Assembly (NCBI GenBank): GCA_029260035.1
Contig: JAJDEA010000205.1
Coordinates: forward strand, 1 to 46,561
DNA: 46,561 nucleotides
Origin: Phycisphaerae bacterium
Lineage (GTDB): Bacteria > Planctomycetota > Phycisphaerae > UBA1845
Direction: 5' to 3'
Shown: piece after piece, positions 24,954-34,240 of the stretch
Layout: each line of letters starts with the position of its first letter
Position numbering within the stretch: position 1 is the first letter of the stretch
Program-made: the position numbers and the translations under genes
Notes under the pieces: generated by a model
Database searches by the model: none
Told to the model about the DNA's origin: nothing
Seen by the model: only the letters and a program-made list of their open reading frames with translations

Positions 24954-27125
24954 CTATGTCTCTACAACCGGGCACTTACCCTTCGTTGCGATTTCCTCTT
25001 TACAGTGGGCGATAAATTCATCGATCTGCATGTTGCCTAATGATCGCCCGTCGCGGTCATTGATATTTACTGCGCCTTCGGCGGCTTCCTTTTCGCCGAC
25101 CACTAAAATATAGTTTATCTTATCCGCGCGAAGTCGGTGCTTTTTAGGACCAATTTTCTCGTCGCCGCAGTCAAAAACAGCCCGCAACCCAGCCGACTTC
25201 ACCTGCTCAAATACACCACGGCCATATTCAGCACTTTTTTCGCTGACGGTCGCTACCGCAACCTGGACGGGCGACAGCCAAAGTGGGAACGCTCCGGCAA
25301 AATGCTCAATCAAGATTCCAACAAATCGCTCCATACTGCCAAAAGGAGCGCGGTGGACCATTATCGGAGTGTGGGGCTTGTTGTCTCGGCCAACGTAGGA
25401 AAGCTTGAAACGCTCAGGCAAATTGTAATCCGCCTGTACCGTCCCAAGCTGCCAACTTCGACCGATGCAATCCTTTACGACGAAATCAATCTTCGGACCA
25501 TAAAACGCTGCTTCGCCGGCTTCTTCTGTGAAGTCGACTCCGCTTTCTTTCGCGACAATACGAATCGCTTCTTCAGCTTTGTCCCAGTTCTCCGGCGATC
25601 CAACGTACTTATCGCTATCTCGGTCGCGCATGCCCAAACGCACGCGGTAGTCGGTCATGCCGAGCGTTTCGAGCACGGTTCGTGTAAGCCGAACCGTCGT
25701 CAGGAGTTCATTCACGAGCTGCTCGTTTGTACAGAATATATGGGCATCGTCCTGCGTGAATCCTCTTACGCGAGTCAGGCCGCTGATCTCGCCGCTTTGT
25801 TCGTATCGATAGACTCCGCCATACTCAGCCAACCGAATCGGCAAGTCGCGATAGCTGCGATGCTCGGCGGCATACACCTGGATATGGTGCGGGCAATTCA
25901 TCGGCTTGAGCAAGTACCCCTGCTCCGTCGCAAGCTCGGCATGTAAACGATCGATAGTCTCGTCCAACGACGAATTCGAATCGATTCCATCAATAGCACC
26001 AAACGCCTCACAGGCTGCAGAAACCATTGAAGAAACAGCCGAAAGACCTTGGGCAAGCTCATCGCCCGACATGTTTTTTACTCGCCGAGCAAATTGCAGC
26101 GTGCTCTGAATCGCCTTTCCCCGGTCGGTTTCAAACATCGCGGGAAACTGCGAATCTTCGTAATACGGATAATGGCCGCTGCATCGGTAAAGGCCGAGCT
26201 GGCCGATGTGTGGCGTGTAGATGATGTCATACCCAAGCTTGACCATCTCCTCTGTGAGATAGTTTTGCAACTGAGTACGAACAACGGAGCCTTTGGGCAG
26301 CCAGAGAACAAGCCCACTACCCACCTGGTCATTGATTGAAAACAGCTTTAGCGTTTTGCCCAGGACGCGATGGTCTCTCTTCTTAGCCTCTTCCAACTGC
26401 TCGAGATGTTCCTTGAGCGAGGACTTCTTGAAGAAAGCCGTTCCATATACGCGCTGCAAAGGCTGGTCGTTGACATCGCCACGATAAAACGATCGGCTGA
26501 CTTGCTTGATTTTGAATGCCTTAACCCATTCCGTTGAGGGAATATGCGGCCCTCGGCAAAGATCCTCAAAATCCTCGCCCCGATTCTCGCCCGTCACATA
26601 AAAGCTGAGCGACGATCCTTCGGCACGCTCCGCATTGTCAATCTTATACCTGCTTGCCTCATCGCGGAGCTTGACCATTCCTTCTTCGCGCGGAAGCTCG
26701 TACCGACAGAAAGGCCTTTTGGATTTGATGATACGGAGCATTTCCTCTTCGATGCGTGAGAAATCGTCCGGCGTGAGAGATTGCGTGAGATCGATATCGT
26801 AATAAAAACCATTCTCGACGGGGGGGCCGTAAACCAACAACGCCTCTGGAAAGAGCTTGCAAATGGCCTCTGCCATGATATGCGCGGCGCTATGGCGCAG
26901 CACATCCAGGCTGTCAACATCGTCATCCCTGGCAGTAAGGACGGAAAGTTCGCAGTCCCCCGGAAGGGGTCTCCGCACGTCGTACGTCTCCGAATGGCCA
27001 TTGCAGCCAACACGCCCCGCAATTGCTTGCCGAGCCAATCCCGGCCCAATGGAGGCGGCGACGTCAGCAGTACTCGATCCCGCGGCGACATCGAGAATTG
27101 TTCCGTCTGGCAGTGTGACTTTCAG
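24954..27125 (-). CDS. thrS: Threonyl-tRNA synthetase, probably starting at CTG
   Basis: ThrRS charges tRNA-Thr and edits Ser-tRNA-Thr. The domains are an N-terminal TGS domain (KVTLPDGTILDVAAGSS), the editing domain (HSAAH near 78 and CRGPH near 190), the class II core with MNCPHH (zinc cysteine), RYEQSGE and RVRGFTQDDAHIFC, and an anticodon-binding domain. An insertion of about 65 residues (about 335-402) precedes MNCPHH. The first standard start codon in frame, TTG at 27038, would cut the TGS domain in half. The frame continues upstream to CTG at 27123-27125, which has GGAG seven bases before it and yields the expected TGS start. The product is then 723 residues. infC follows. Confidence 0.92.
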   Translation of the reverse strand: MKVTLPDGTILDVAAGSSTADVAASIGPGLARQAIAGRVGCNGHSETYDVRRPLPGDCELSVLTARDDDVDSLDVLRHSAAHIMAEAICKLFPEALLVYGPPVENGFYYDIDLTQSLTPDDFSRIEEEMLRIIKSKRPFCRYELPREEGMVKLRDEASRYKIDNAERAEGSSLSFYVTGENRGEDFEDLCRGPHIPSTEWVKAFKIKQVSRSFYRGDVNDQPLQRVYGTAFFKKSSLKEHLEQLEEAKKRDHRVLGKTLKLFSINDQVGSGLVLWLPKGSVVRTQLQNYLTEEMVKLGYDIIYTPHIGQLGLYRCSGHYPYYEDSQFPAMFETDRGKAIQSTLQFARRVKNMSGDELAQGLSAVSSMVSAACEAFGAIDGIDSNSSLDETIDRLHAELATEQGYLLKPMNCPHHIQVYAAEHRSYRDLPIRLAEYGGVYRYEQSGEISGLTRVRGFTQDDAHIFCTNEQLVNELLTTVRLTRTVLETLGMTDYRVRLGMRDRDSDKYVGSPENWDKAEEAIRIVAKESGVDFTEEAGEAAFYGPKIDFVVKDCIGRSWQLGTVQADYNLPERFKLSYVGRDNKPHTPIMVHRAPFGSMERFVGILIEHFAGAFPLWLSPVQVAVATVSEKSAEYGRGVFEQVKSAGLRAVFDCGDEKIGPKKHRLRADKINYILVVGEKEAAEGAVNINDRDGRSLGNMQIDEFIAHCKEEIATKGKCPVVET

Positions 27126-27171
27126 GGAGAGTCTCCAATCTATGCGTAATCAATTAGACAGCTACGCCAAC

Positions 27172-27202
27172 AAAAAAAGAGCGAACCGAAACTCGACATC
27201 GC
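27172..27202 (-). promoter_or_regulatory. Attenuator-like hairpin and T-tract in the thrS leader
   Basis: On the minus strand GCGA (27199-27202) can pair with TCGC (27181-27184), with a further CGA/TCG pairing inside. Seven T residues follow two bases later (27172-27178). It lies about 50 bases before the thrS start. The stem is short, so it is a weak intrinsic terminator candidate; its position inside the leader suggests attenuation. Confidence 0.35.
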
Positions 27203-27318
27203 AAGCACGAGGCTACAACTCAGGCAAATGACCCAAGGCGCAGACTAACATCTCGTACACGTCATCAAGCTTTGATCCGCTCAGGCAATAGCCAAAATCG
27301 AAAAAAACACCACGTCAG

Positions 27319-27344
27319 CAGCGTATTTCCCACGAAAAACGCTG
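27319..27344 (-). promoter_or_regulatory. 5'-terminal stem-loop of the thrS transcript
   Basis: The minus-strand arms CAGCGTTTTTC and GAAATACGCTG pair at 10 of 11 positions around the loop GTGG. It starts right at the transcription start predicted from the promoter at 27352-27379, so it would be the first structure of the leader RNA. It may stabilise the transcript or bind a regulator. Confidence 0.5.
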
Positions 27345-27351
27345 TCAGTTT

Positions 27352-27379
27352 AATATACCATATCGGACCGGCAGGTCAA
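27352..27379 (-). promoter_or_regulatory. thrS promoter with extended -10
   Basis: The minus strand reads TTGACC (27374-27379), 16 bases, then TATATT (27352-27357) preceded by TGG, an extended -10. The predicted transcript starts near 27345 and leaves a 220-base leader before the CTG start of thrS. Confidence 0.7.
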
Positions 27380-27821
27380 GAAGTTTTCCTCTTAATCTAA
27401 GCCTTCGCACCGCTCCAACAAGGGGGATATCGCCAAATCCTGCGACCCACTTGCCGGATGAATTGCCCGGGATGGGGGGCAATCGAGCGGGGAGAGTATC
27501 GAATGGTTGTCGGCCAATCCTCAGAAATGGGCAGGCGCACTTCTTAGGGGTTATGCCGTTCCAAGGAACCCGGAAAACAGTGTGCCAAGCAAACTCGATA
27601 TGATCGCTGACACGATGCTGGCCAATTGGAATAGAAACTCGGTTGATGTAAGAAAGCCATTCAGGTCTAACATTCTCTGTCGCTCCGTTTGCAAATATCC
27701 GAAATCAGTCCAACGAACACGTATCGATCCACGAACTTATTGACGAGAATCGCGTGGTTTTCACAGCCAATGTGACGGTTTCATCCAGCCGGTTTTCCCA
27801 AAGCCCGCGTCTGGCAAGACC

Positions 27822-28478
27822 CTACCGTTCGAGGATCGCCGTCGCCCAGGTCGAAGGATCGACGTGCCAATATAAGTCGTCCCCCACGGTTAAGTACTGC
27901 TGGCCGTGGTCACCATCCTCCAGCATATAGTAGAAGCCTATCCGCGAGTGCTCGGCTGGGTCAAATCCGTTTAGGCAGGAAGCTGGCACCAGCGCTTCCA
28001 GGTTGTAGCCGGTTTTTCGTACCTTCGAGGACACCTTGATTTTGTCTTCGGGAACCTCCGGCGAATCCTCACGAGCTCGCTTGATCTTGCCAACTCCTGC
28101 TGCAGGCTTTTGGCGTCGAGGGCCATTGCCTGTTGGCAAGAAGAAGAACTGCTGGCAGTACTTCGTCGCACGTTTGATGGTCCTGGCATCGCGCATATCT
28201 GTGCAAAGCCTGAGGTTGTCGCCAGCCCAGTAGGCACGCGGGTCGCAGCGCAGGGGCTTCGATTTGCCTTCAACCCGGCACGCCAACGCGATGCCCGTTT
28301 CGTTCCAGCAGGCCCAGACGTCAGCAAACTCTTCCCGTCCGTCCAGTTCTCCCAGCTTCGGCAACATCTCGCGATCTGTCCATCCAGCCAGGTCGCCCCG
28401 CAAAGAGGGGAGCTTGGCGCGGTGGCGCAATGGAAACTCGAACTGAAACAGGAACCGATTGGGGACGAGTTGTGTCAT
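27822..28478 (-). CDS. CBM9/DOMON-like protein coupled to uvrA
   Basis: The 218-residue protein has the carbohydrate-binding family 9/DOMON-like beta-sandwich pattern: LRGDLAGWTDREML, ADVWACWNETGIALACRVEG, the WAGDNLRLCTDMRD strand, and a final GFDPAEHSRIGFYYMLED and DPSTWATAILER. There is no signal peptide, so it is probably cytoplasmic, which is odd for a sugar-binding fold. Its ATG overlaps the stop of the large uvrA gene (ATGA), so the two proteins are made together. A role in binding modified or glycosylated nucleic acid, or in assembling the UvrA complex, is possible but not shown. The family assignment is moderate. Confidence 0.65.
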   Translation of the reverse strand: MTQLVPNRFLFQFEFPLRHRAKLPSLRGDLAGWTDREMLPKLGELDGREEFADVWACWNETGIALACRVEGKSKPLRCDPRAYWAGDNLRLCTDMRDARTIKRATKYCQQFFFLPTGNGPRRQKPAAGVGKIKRAREDSPEVPEDKIKVSSKVRKTGYNLEALVPASCLNGFDPAEHSRIGFYYMLEDGDHGQQYLTVGDDLYWHVDPSTWATAILER

Positions 28479-31400
28479 GCGGATTGCAACCTCTCCTTCA
28501 AGACATCAGACCGACTCAAATGCCAGAGTGCCGACAACTGCTTCGTGTCGGTCTGCGTCACGGAGCGTACCCAAAACACGACGCGATCAAAACCTGCGGA
28601 AGATTTAATATCCACATCATCGCCCAGCCGATCCACTTGCGCGGGGGTAACCACATTCTTCGGGGCCCTCAATTCAACGCGAACGCCTCGGCCCATATTT
28701 GTCACGAGCTTGCCAAGCCAGGCCTTCTCGCCGGGCAAAATCATTCGCCCCGCGGTCTTGCTCGCCCAATCGAAGTCGAGATTGCGGTCCATGGCTTTGA
28801 AGCGACCGATGAGCGCCATGAGCACGGCAGGTTTCCACTGCTTTTTGTGACGCGAGTTGATTGACGCCTGTGATAAATGCCACGTCAGCCCCTGTTCGAG
28901 CCACGGTTTTGACGTCTTGGGTTCTTCACGAACTTTTTCGACTTGCTCGAAATACGCAGCCACGGCGGATTTCAAAAATGCTCGAAATGTCGCTTTCTTG
29001 ACATCTTTCTCATCCCGCAAGAACATTCGAACTTCCTGCCAATCGTGCACGGCGGAGCCTACGCGCACTCGGCTCCATTGGCCATAGACAGGCAGATCGC
29101 GTCGCTCGTCCAGAGTCTTGACCTGCAGCCGGCGTTGCAGCGCGTCGGCTTTATACGTCTTTTCTGGAACGCGCAATGCGATCTCCAGCAAGTCTTTGCC
29201 GCCCGTTCGGAAATGGCAGAACCAATAGGGGCTGCCTGGCGCTTTAATTTCGATCATAGTCCTGTGGCTCCAATCGGTCGGGGCAAAGTTGCCCATTGAT
29301 TGTGTTGTGTCAACAAGCCAACGAAGTACATCCGTGTGCCATTGAACTGGCTCTCCCTTGTGATCCACGGGGGAGACCATGTGCCAGGATTCTCCGTTTC
29401 GCTCCCAAGGCATTTGGACGTCCGCGCCGAGGTCCGTCGTCTTATCTTTCTGCGAGACGCGCGTCCTTTCTTTTGGCGGATCATAAGACTCTCGACGCTC
29501 CAACGGTCCATCGATAAGCACAGGTTTGAGCGCTCGACCGGTTCGCGATGCTTTAGACCGCGCTACGACTTCCGGCGGGCCTGCAATAACGACACGTCCT
29601 CCGCCGTCAGACGCCTCCGGGCCTAGATCGATGACCCAGTCGGCAGTCTTGATGACGTCCAGATTGTGCTCGATGCAAATACAAGTGTTGCCAAGATCGA
29701 CAAGGCGGTGCAATACGCCCAGGAGTTTTTTCAGATCGTCGAAGTGCAAACCCGTTGTCGGTTCGTCGAGGATGTAAAGCGTCTTCCCGGTTGAGGGTTT
29801 CCCAAGCTCCGCTGCGAGCTTGACACGCTGCGCTTCGCCGCCGGATAGCGTCGGTGCAGATTGCCCCAGCGCGAGATATCCCAGTCCGACATCATCAAGC
29901 GTCTGCAACATTCGGTATACCTTTGGGACATTCTCAAACAGCTCGCATGCATCGGAAACCTGCATGCTCAAGACGTCGGCGATGCTGCGCTCCTTGTAAC
30001 GAACCGCGAGCGTTTCCGGAACGTATCGCGATCCTTTGCAGTTTTCACACTCGACCCAAACGTCTGGCAAGAAATGCATTTCTATGCACTGCTGTCCCAT
30101 GCCCTGGCACGCTTCGCACCGACCCCCGGTTCGGTTAAAGCTAAACCGATTTGCGGTGTATCCGCGAATCTTGCTCAAGGGCAATTGAGCGAAAAGTTGT
30201 CGAACCGCGTCAAAAAGGCCCGTGTACGTCGCGGGATTACTAGTGGGACTATTGCCAATCGGCGATTGGTCAACATTAATTACTTTGTCAATAAATTCGA
30301 CGCCAGAAATGCGATCGTGACCTCCAGCAACAAGCCTTGCGCGATGGATTCTGGCTGCAAGCGCGCGGTGCAGGATCGTTGACACAAGCGTGCTCTTGCC
30401 GGAGCCGGATACGCCGGTTACGCAAGTGAATCGCCCAAGCGGAAACGGGACATCGATTTCCTGTAGGTTGTTCTCTCGCGCGCCGTGGACGACAAGCCAA
30501 CGCACATCTTTCGACTTCGATTGTTTTGGAGTAGTCGAGATGGGTGTATCTGCATCGAAGTGGACGCGATCCAATTCCGGAGGTTCCGGGACAAAACGAC
30601 GATTGGAGGGCACCGGAATGGTTTCTTTGCCAGCTAGATATCGCCCGGTCAGGCTCGCTCGTTTCGTCCGAAGGCGCTTTGGATCAGCTTGAGCAGTTAC
30701 TTGGCCGCCGTATGAACCCGCTCCGGGGCCGAAGTCCAGGACATGATCCGCAGCGTCAATCACTTCGCGATCGTGCTCGACAAGCATGAGCGTATTGCCA
30801 AGATCGCGGAGCCTGGTCAGCGCCTGAATCAACCGGACATTGTCGCGAGGATGTAAGCCGATCGTTGGCTCGTCCAAAACATACAACACGCCGGTAAGGC
30901 CGGTTCCGATTTGCGACGCCAGTTGAATTCGCTGCGACTCCCCGCCCGACAGCGTTGCAGCCGAACGATGCAACGTGACGTAGTGCAGTCCGACATCAAC
31001 AAGAAACCGCAATCGCGAAGTGATTTCGTGTAACAGTTCGCCCGCGACGCCCCGGTCGCGCGCGTTGAGCTTTAGTTGATCGAACCAGCGTAGCGTCTCG
31101 TTCAAAGGCCAGCTACAAGCATCGCGCAGCGACTCGCCGCTCAAGCGTACCGCCGCTGCATCCGGACGAAGTCTACCGCCAGCACACACATCACAGGCGA
31201 CATCCGTGACCAAATCTTCAAGCCTCTTGCGATACTGCCAACTACTCCGTGTGGCCCGACCGATAGCTGGAAAAAAGCCGTGCCATTGAAAACGAAGATC
31301 ATCAACTCGTGAGCGTTTTTCGGAGTTTTTCTTTCTGCCACGACTGTTGCGCACTGATATCCAATCGTCACCACAGCCATGAAGAATCGAGAGTCGTTGT

Positions 31401-33667
31401 GGCTCAGCAAGTTTGTTCCAGGGCGTGTACAAATCCAAACCAACGTGGCCTGCCAATGACGAAACAACCTTGTGCAATGTCGAATTATTCTCCAACTCGC
31501 CCCATGCACCGATCGCTCCCTCCGCGACGGAAAGCATAGGGTGTACAACAATGGCTGACTGACTGGCTCCCTGTTGCACACCCAATCCTTCGCAGGCTTC
31601 GCACCAGCCGAGCGGGCTGTTGAATGAAAAATGGTGCGGAGTTAGTTCTTCATAGCTGGTCCCACACTGGTCGCACGCGTGATGTTGCGAAAATCTGATG
31701 TCGTTACCGGCCAAGTGGCTTGTCGATTGTGATTTACTGCGAGGTCGGCTCGGTCTTTTCTTTTCGTCGTCAACAACCTGAACAATCAGCAGTCCATTTC
31801 CAACCGACAACGATTGTTCGACGCTATCTGTGATGCGCGATCTTTGAGCTTTTCGCACGACTGCGCGATCCACGACAAGCTCAATTTGATGTTTTCGCTT
31901 GCGATCGATATCGATCGAGTCAGCCAGCAAACACACTTCGCCATCGATTCGGATTCGCTGATACCCGTTGGCTTTCTGTCTAGCAAGAAAGGAATCATAG
32001 GATTCCTGCCCGGTTGGTTCGATCGGGGCAAGGAGAAGAATCTTGACTCCCTCCCCGATTGCCAGAACTTTATCGACAATCTCTTCGCTGGACTGCGTGC
32101 CGATGTCCACCTTGCACTTGGGACAGGTCGGTTGCCCAAGTCTGGCCCAGAGAATACGCATATAATCGTATATCTCGGTGATCGTACCGACGGTTGAGCG
32201 AGGCGACTTCGACGTTGTTTTTTGCTCTATGCAAATGGCGGGGGACAAACCGGATACATGTTCTACCCGTGGTGGCTGGATTCGGCTCAAAAACTGACGG
32301 GCGTAGGCGCTCAATGACTCGACATATCTGCGCTGACCTTCCGCATAAACGGTATCAATCGCGAAACTGCTCTTGCCGCTGCCGCTGGGGCCGCTGCAAA
32401 CGGTCATCTTGTGTCGCGGAATGTCCACGGTCACGTTTTTCAGATTGTGCTGTGCCGCACCAACGACAGAAATGGATCGGCTCTTTCGTCCGTTGCTCGC
32501 TCGACTGCTGTTTTTCTTGGTTCGTGGCTGGCTGCTCTTCGATTTGGCAAGAAGAACTTCCCGCAGAAAACGCCCAGTGTACGACGTTTTGGATTTTGCG
32601 ATCTCCTCAGGCGATCCCGTGGCGACAATGCGCCCGCCGCCAGCTCCACCCTCAGGGCCGAGGTCAATCACCCAGTCGGCAGTCTTGACCACGTCCAGGT
32701 TGTGCTCGATTACGACGACGCTGTTACTCGCGTCCACAAAGCCGTGCAGCACTGCGAGCAGCTTCTTGATGTCGTCGAAATGCAACCCCGTAGTCGGCTC
32801 GTCCAACAAATAGAGCGTCCTGCCAGTAGACCGCTTTACCAACTCTCGTGCCAGCTTGATGCGCTGAGCTTCGCCACCCGAAAGCGTCGTCGAAGATTGC
32901 CCAAGTTTGACATAGTCCAAACCGACATCGTGCAACGTGCGCAACATGCGTTCGACCTTCGGCACGTTTTCAAAATGCTCGAGCGCCTGTTGAACGTCCA
33001 TCTCCAGAACGTCAGCGATGTTCATACCCTTGTATCGAACTTGCAGCGTTTCTCGACTAAACCGATGGCCGTCGCACACAGGGCAAGTTACCCAAACATC
33101 GGCCAGGAAATCCATCTCCATCTTGTTTGCGCCGTTCCCCTCGCACGATTCGCAGCGTCCTCCTCCAGCTGAGCCGGAATGAACATTGAAACTAAATCGG
33201 CCGGGCTTGTAGCCTCGTACCTTGGCGTCAGGGAGCATGCTGTATAGTTTGCGAATCTCGTCGAACACTTTGATATAGGTAGCGGGGTTGGATCGAGGAG
33301 TTCGACCGATCGGTGACTGGTCAATGTCAATCACCTTGTCGAGATGTTCAAGCCCGTCAATGTTGTCATGGTCGCCGGGCTGGGCTTTGGTCACGCCGTT
33401 GAGATCGCGGGCGAGCACCTCTCGCAACGTGTCGTTGACGAGCGAGCTTTTCCCCGAACCGGACACGCCTGTAACACATACGAATCGTTGGAGCGGTATT
33501 TCGGCGGTCACGTCCCGAAGGTTGTTCTGCCTCGCTCCTATGATTCTGAGCCAGGGCGGATTCTTGTCTTGTTCGGGTTCCACTTGACTGGACTTTGTGA
33601 ATGCGCGCATAGTTCGAGTCGGACGTTTTGTTCGAGCGGCTTTCTTCTTCGCATTCGGCTGTTTCAT
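28475..33667 (-). CDS. uvrA: Large UvrA protein: C-half, complete UvrA, and a C-terminal extension
   Basis: UvrA is the DNA-damage sensor of nucleotide excision repair. This 1730-residue protein contains three ABC modules. Residues about 40-370 are a UvrA C-terminal half (Walker A GVSGSGKS 67-74, CESC/CPVC zinc site, LSGGE at 262). Residues about 397-1010 are an N-terminal half (GPSGSGKS 426-433, UvrB-binding region, CDQCG, CDVC, LSGGE at 907). Residues about 1055-1385 are a second C-terminal half (Walker A 1085-1092, CEAC/CENC, LSGGE at 1274). Residues about 1390-1730 form an extension I do not recognise. The first module lacks its N-terminal half, which is encoded separately at 34487-36358. 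The ATG abuts the upstream nucleotidyltransferase stop directly. Confidence 0.92.
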   Translation of the reverse strand: MKQPNAKKKAARTKRPTRTMRAFTKSSQVEPEQDKNPPWLRIIGARQNNLRDVTAEIPLQRFVCVTGVSGSGKSSLVNDTLREVLARDLNGVTKAQPGDHDNIDGLEHLDKVIDIDQSPIGRTPRSNPATYIKVFDEIRKLYSMLPDAKVRGYKPGRFSFNVHSGSAGGGRCESCEGNGANKMEMDFLADVWVTCPVCDGHRFSRETLQVRYKGMNIADVLEMDVQQALEHFENVPKVERMLRTLHDVGLDYVKLGQSSTTLSGGEAQRIKLARELVKRSTGRTLYLLDEPTTGLHFDDIKKLLAVLHGFVDASNSVVVIEHNLDVVKTADWVIDLGPEGGAGGGRIVATGSPEEIAKSKTSYTGRFLREVLLAKSKSSQPRTKKNSSRASNGRKSRSISVVGAAQHNLKNVTVDIPRHKMTVCSGPSGSGKSSFAIDTVYAEGQRRYVESLSAYARQFLSRIQPPRVEHVSGLSPAICIEQKTTSKSPRSTVGTITEIYDYMRILWARLGQPTCPKCKVDIGTQSSEEIVDKVLAIGEGVKILLLAPIEPTGQESYDSFLARQKANGYQRIRIDGEVCLLADSIDIDRKRKHQIELVVDRAVVRKAQRSRITDSVEQSLSVGNGLLIVQVVDDEKKRPSRPRSKSQSTSHLAGNDIRFSQHHACDQCGTSYEELTPHHFSFNSPLGWCEACEGLGVQQGASQSAIVVHPMLSVAEGAIGAWGELENNSTLHKVVSSLAGHVGLDLYTPWNKLAEPQRLSILHGCGDDWISVRNSRGRKKNSEKRSRVDDLRFQWHGFFPAIGRATRSSWQYRKRLEDLVTDVACDVCAGGRLRPDAAAVRLSGESLRDACSWPLNETLRWFDQLKLNARDRGVAGELLHEITSRLRFLVDVGLHYVTLHRSAATLSGGESQRIQLASQIGTGLTGVLYVLDEPTIGLHPRDNVRLIQALTRLRDLGNTLMLVEHDREVIDAADHVLDFGPGAGSYGGQVTAQADPKRLRTKRASLTGRYLAGKETIPVPSNRRFVPEPPELDRVHFDADTPISTTPKQSKSKDVRWLVVHGARENNLQEIDVPFPLGRFTCVTGVSGSGKSTLVSTILHRALAARIHRARLVAGGHDRISGVEFIDKVINVDQSPIGNSPTSNPATYTGLFDAVRQLFAQLPLSKIRGYTANRFSFNRTGGRCEACQGMGQQCIEMHFLPDVWVECENCKGSRYVPETLAVRYKERSIADVLSMQVSDACELFENVPKVYRMLQTLDDVGLGYLALGQSAPTLSGGEAQRVKLAAELGKPSTGKTLYILDEPTTGLHFDDLKKLLGVLHRLVDLGNTCICIEHNLDVIKTADWVIDLGPEASDGGGRVVIAGPPEVVARSKASRTGRALKPVLIDGPLERRESYDPPKERTRVSQKDKTTDLGADVQMPWERNGESWHMVSPVDHKGEPVQWHTDVLRWLVDTTQSMGNFAPTDWSHRTMIEIKAPGSPYWFCHFRTGGKDLLEIALRVPEKTYKADALQRRLQVKTLDERRDLPVYGQWSRVRVGSAVHDWQEVRMFLRDEKDVKKATFRAFLKSAVAAYFEQVEKVREEPKTSKPWLEQGLTWHLSQASINSRHKKQWKPAVLMALIGRFKAMDRNLDFDWASKTAGRMILPGEKAWLGKLVTNMGRGVRVELRAPKNVVTPAQVDRLGDDVDIKSSAGFDRVVFWVRSVTQTDTKQLSALWHLSRSDVLKERLQSA

Positions 33668-34240
33668 CTATAAACCCGCGTTGTTGCGTAGATCGCTAAG
33701 GTCCTGTTCGATTCCCACAATGCGGGCCTGCTGGAACAAGTAATCCCAGTCTAACTCGTGCGCCTTCACTCGTGCTACACCTAGCGCATCGTTCCATTGC
33801 TTTTCTGATCGACTCGTTTTGCGCCATTCCAGTTTCATTAGGATAATGTCTTCCGGTGTTACAGTGTAGAAAGCGGGAGCTTCTGTGCCGAACGACTCAA
33901 TCCTCGCCCTCTGCAAGGCTCTTTCCGCGAGCGACCCCGGCCTGACGTTCGACAAATCGACCTTGAGACCAGTTTCCGTATCAATCAAATTCGCGATCCC
34001 GCCTGACTGGGCCGTATCGATCAGCCGATCGATACTGCGGTATAAACGCTGGGGAAGATCACGGTCCAGTATTCGCCCTTGTGGCTCGGTCATGCTTACG
34101 ACAAAGTCGATGTCGAGGCTCGTTATAGGCTCCCCGTGGATACTGCTGGCAATAGACCCTGTAATAGCGTATCGAATACCGGCGTTTTCCAGCCCTTTAA
34201 CGATTATGTTGGTCAGACCAAGCAATGGATCAGGATTCAC
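33668..34240 (-). CDS. Minimal nucleotidyltransferase (MNT-like)
   Basis: The 190-residue protein has the pol-beta-type nucleotidyltransferase motif GSIASSIHG followed by DIDFVV, and a third acidic residue in LKVDLSN, so the catalytic aspartate set appears complete. The rest is helical (VTPEDIILMKLEWRKTS, WNDALGVARV), as in AbiEii-type and other MNT-like toxins or antitoxins that attach nucleotides to RNA or protein. The substrate is unknown. It starts at a GTG overlapping the small upstream gene by 11 bases and ends directly before the large uvrA ATG. It is thus an integral member of the uvrA operon. Confidence 0.8.
   Translation of the reverse strand: MNPDPLLGLTNIIVKGLENAGIRYAITGSIASSIHGEPITSLDIDFVVSMTEPQGRILDRDLPQRLYRSIDRLIDTAQSGGIANLIDTETGLKVDLSNVRPGSLAERALQRARIESFGTEAPAFYTVTPEDIILMKLEWRKTSRSEKQWNDALGVARVKAHELDWDYLFQQARIVGIEQDLSDLRNNAGL

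Larger units (their letters stand above)
27126..27821. other. thrS leader and promoter region plus the end of the uvrA operon, 696 bases
   Basis: The first 220 bases upstream of thrS form its leader with two hairpins and a promoter, listed separately. From about 27380 to 27821 I see no supported gene or site. A 78-codon open frame at 27507-27743 on the plus strand has no ribosome site or recognisable composition. No intrinsic terminator for the CBM9-like gene is visible. Confidence 0.5.

Noticed and set aside
27126..27345. T-box riboswitch in the thrS leader
   Set aside because: The conserved T-box core (AGGGTGGNACCGCG) is not present on the minus strand.
27507..27743. 78-codon plus-strand frame between thrS and the uvrA operon
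   Set aside because: No Shine-Dalgarno sequence, no recognisable pattern, and ordinary chance length for this composition.
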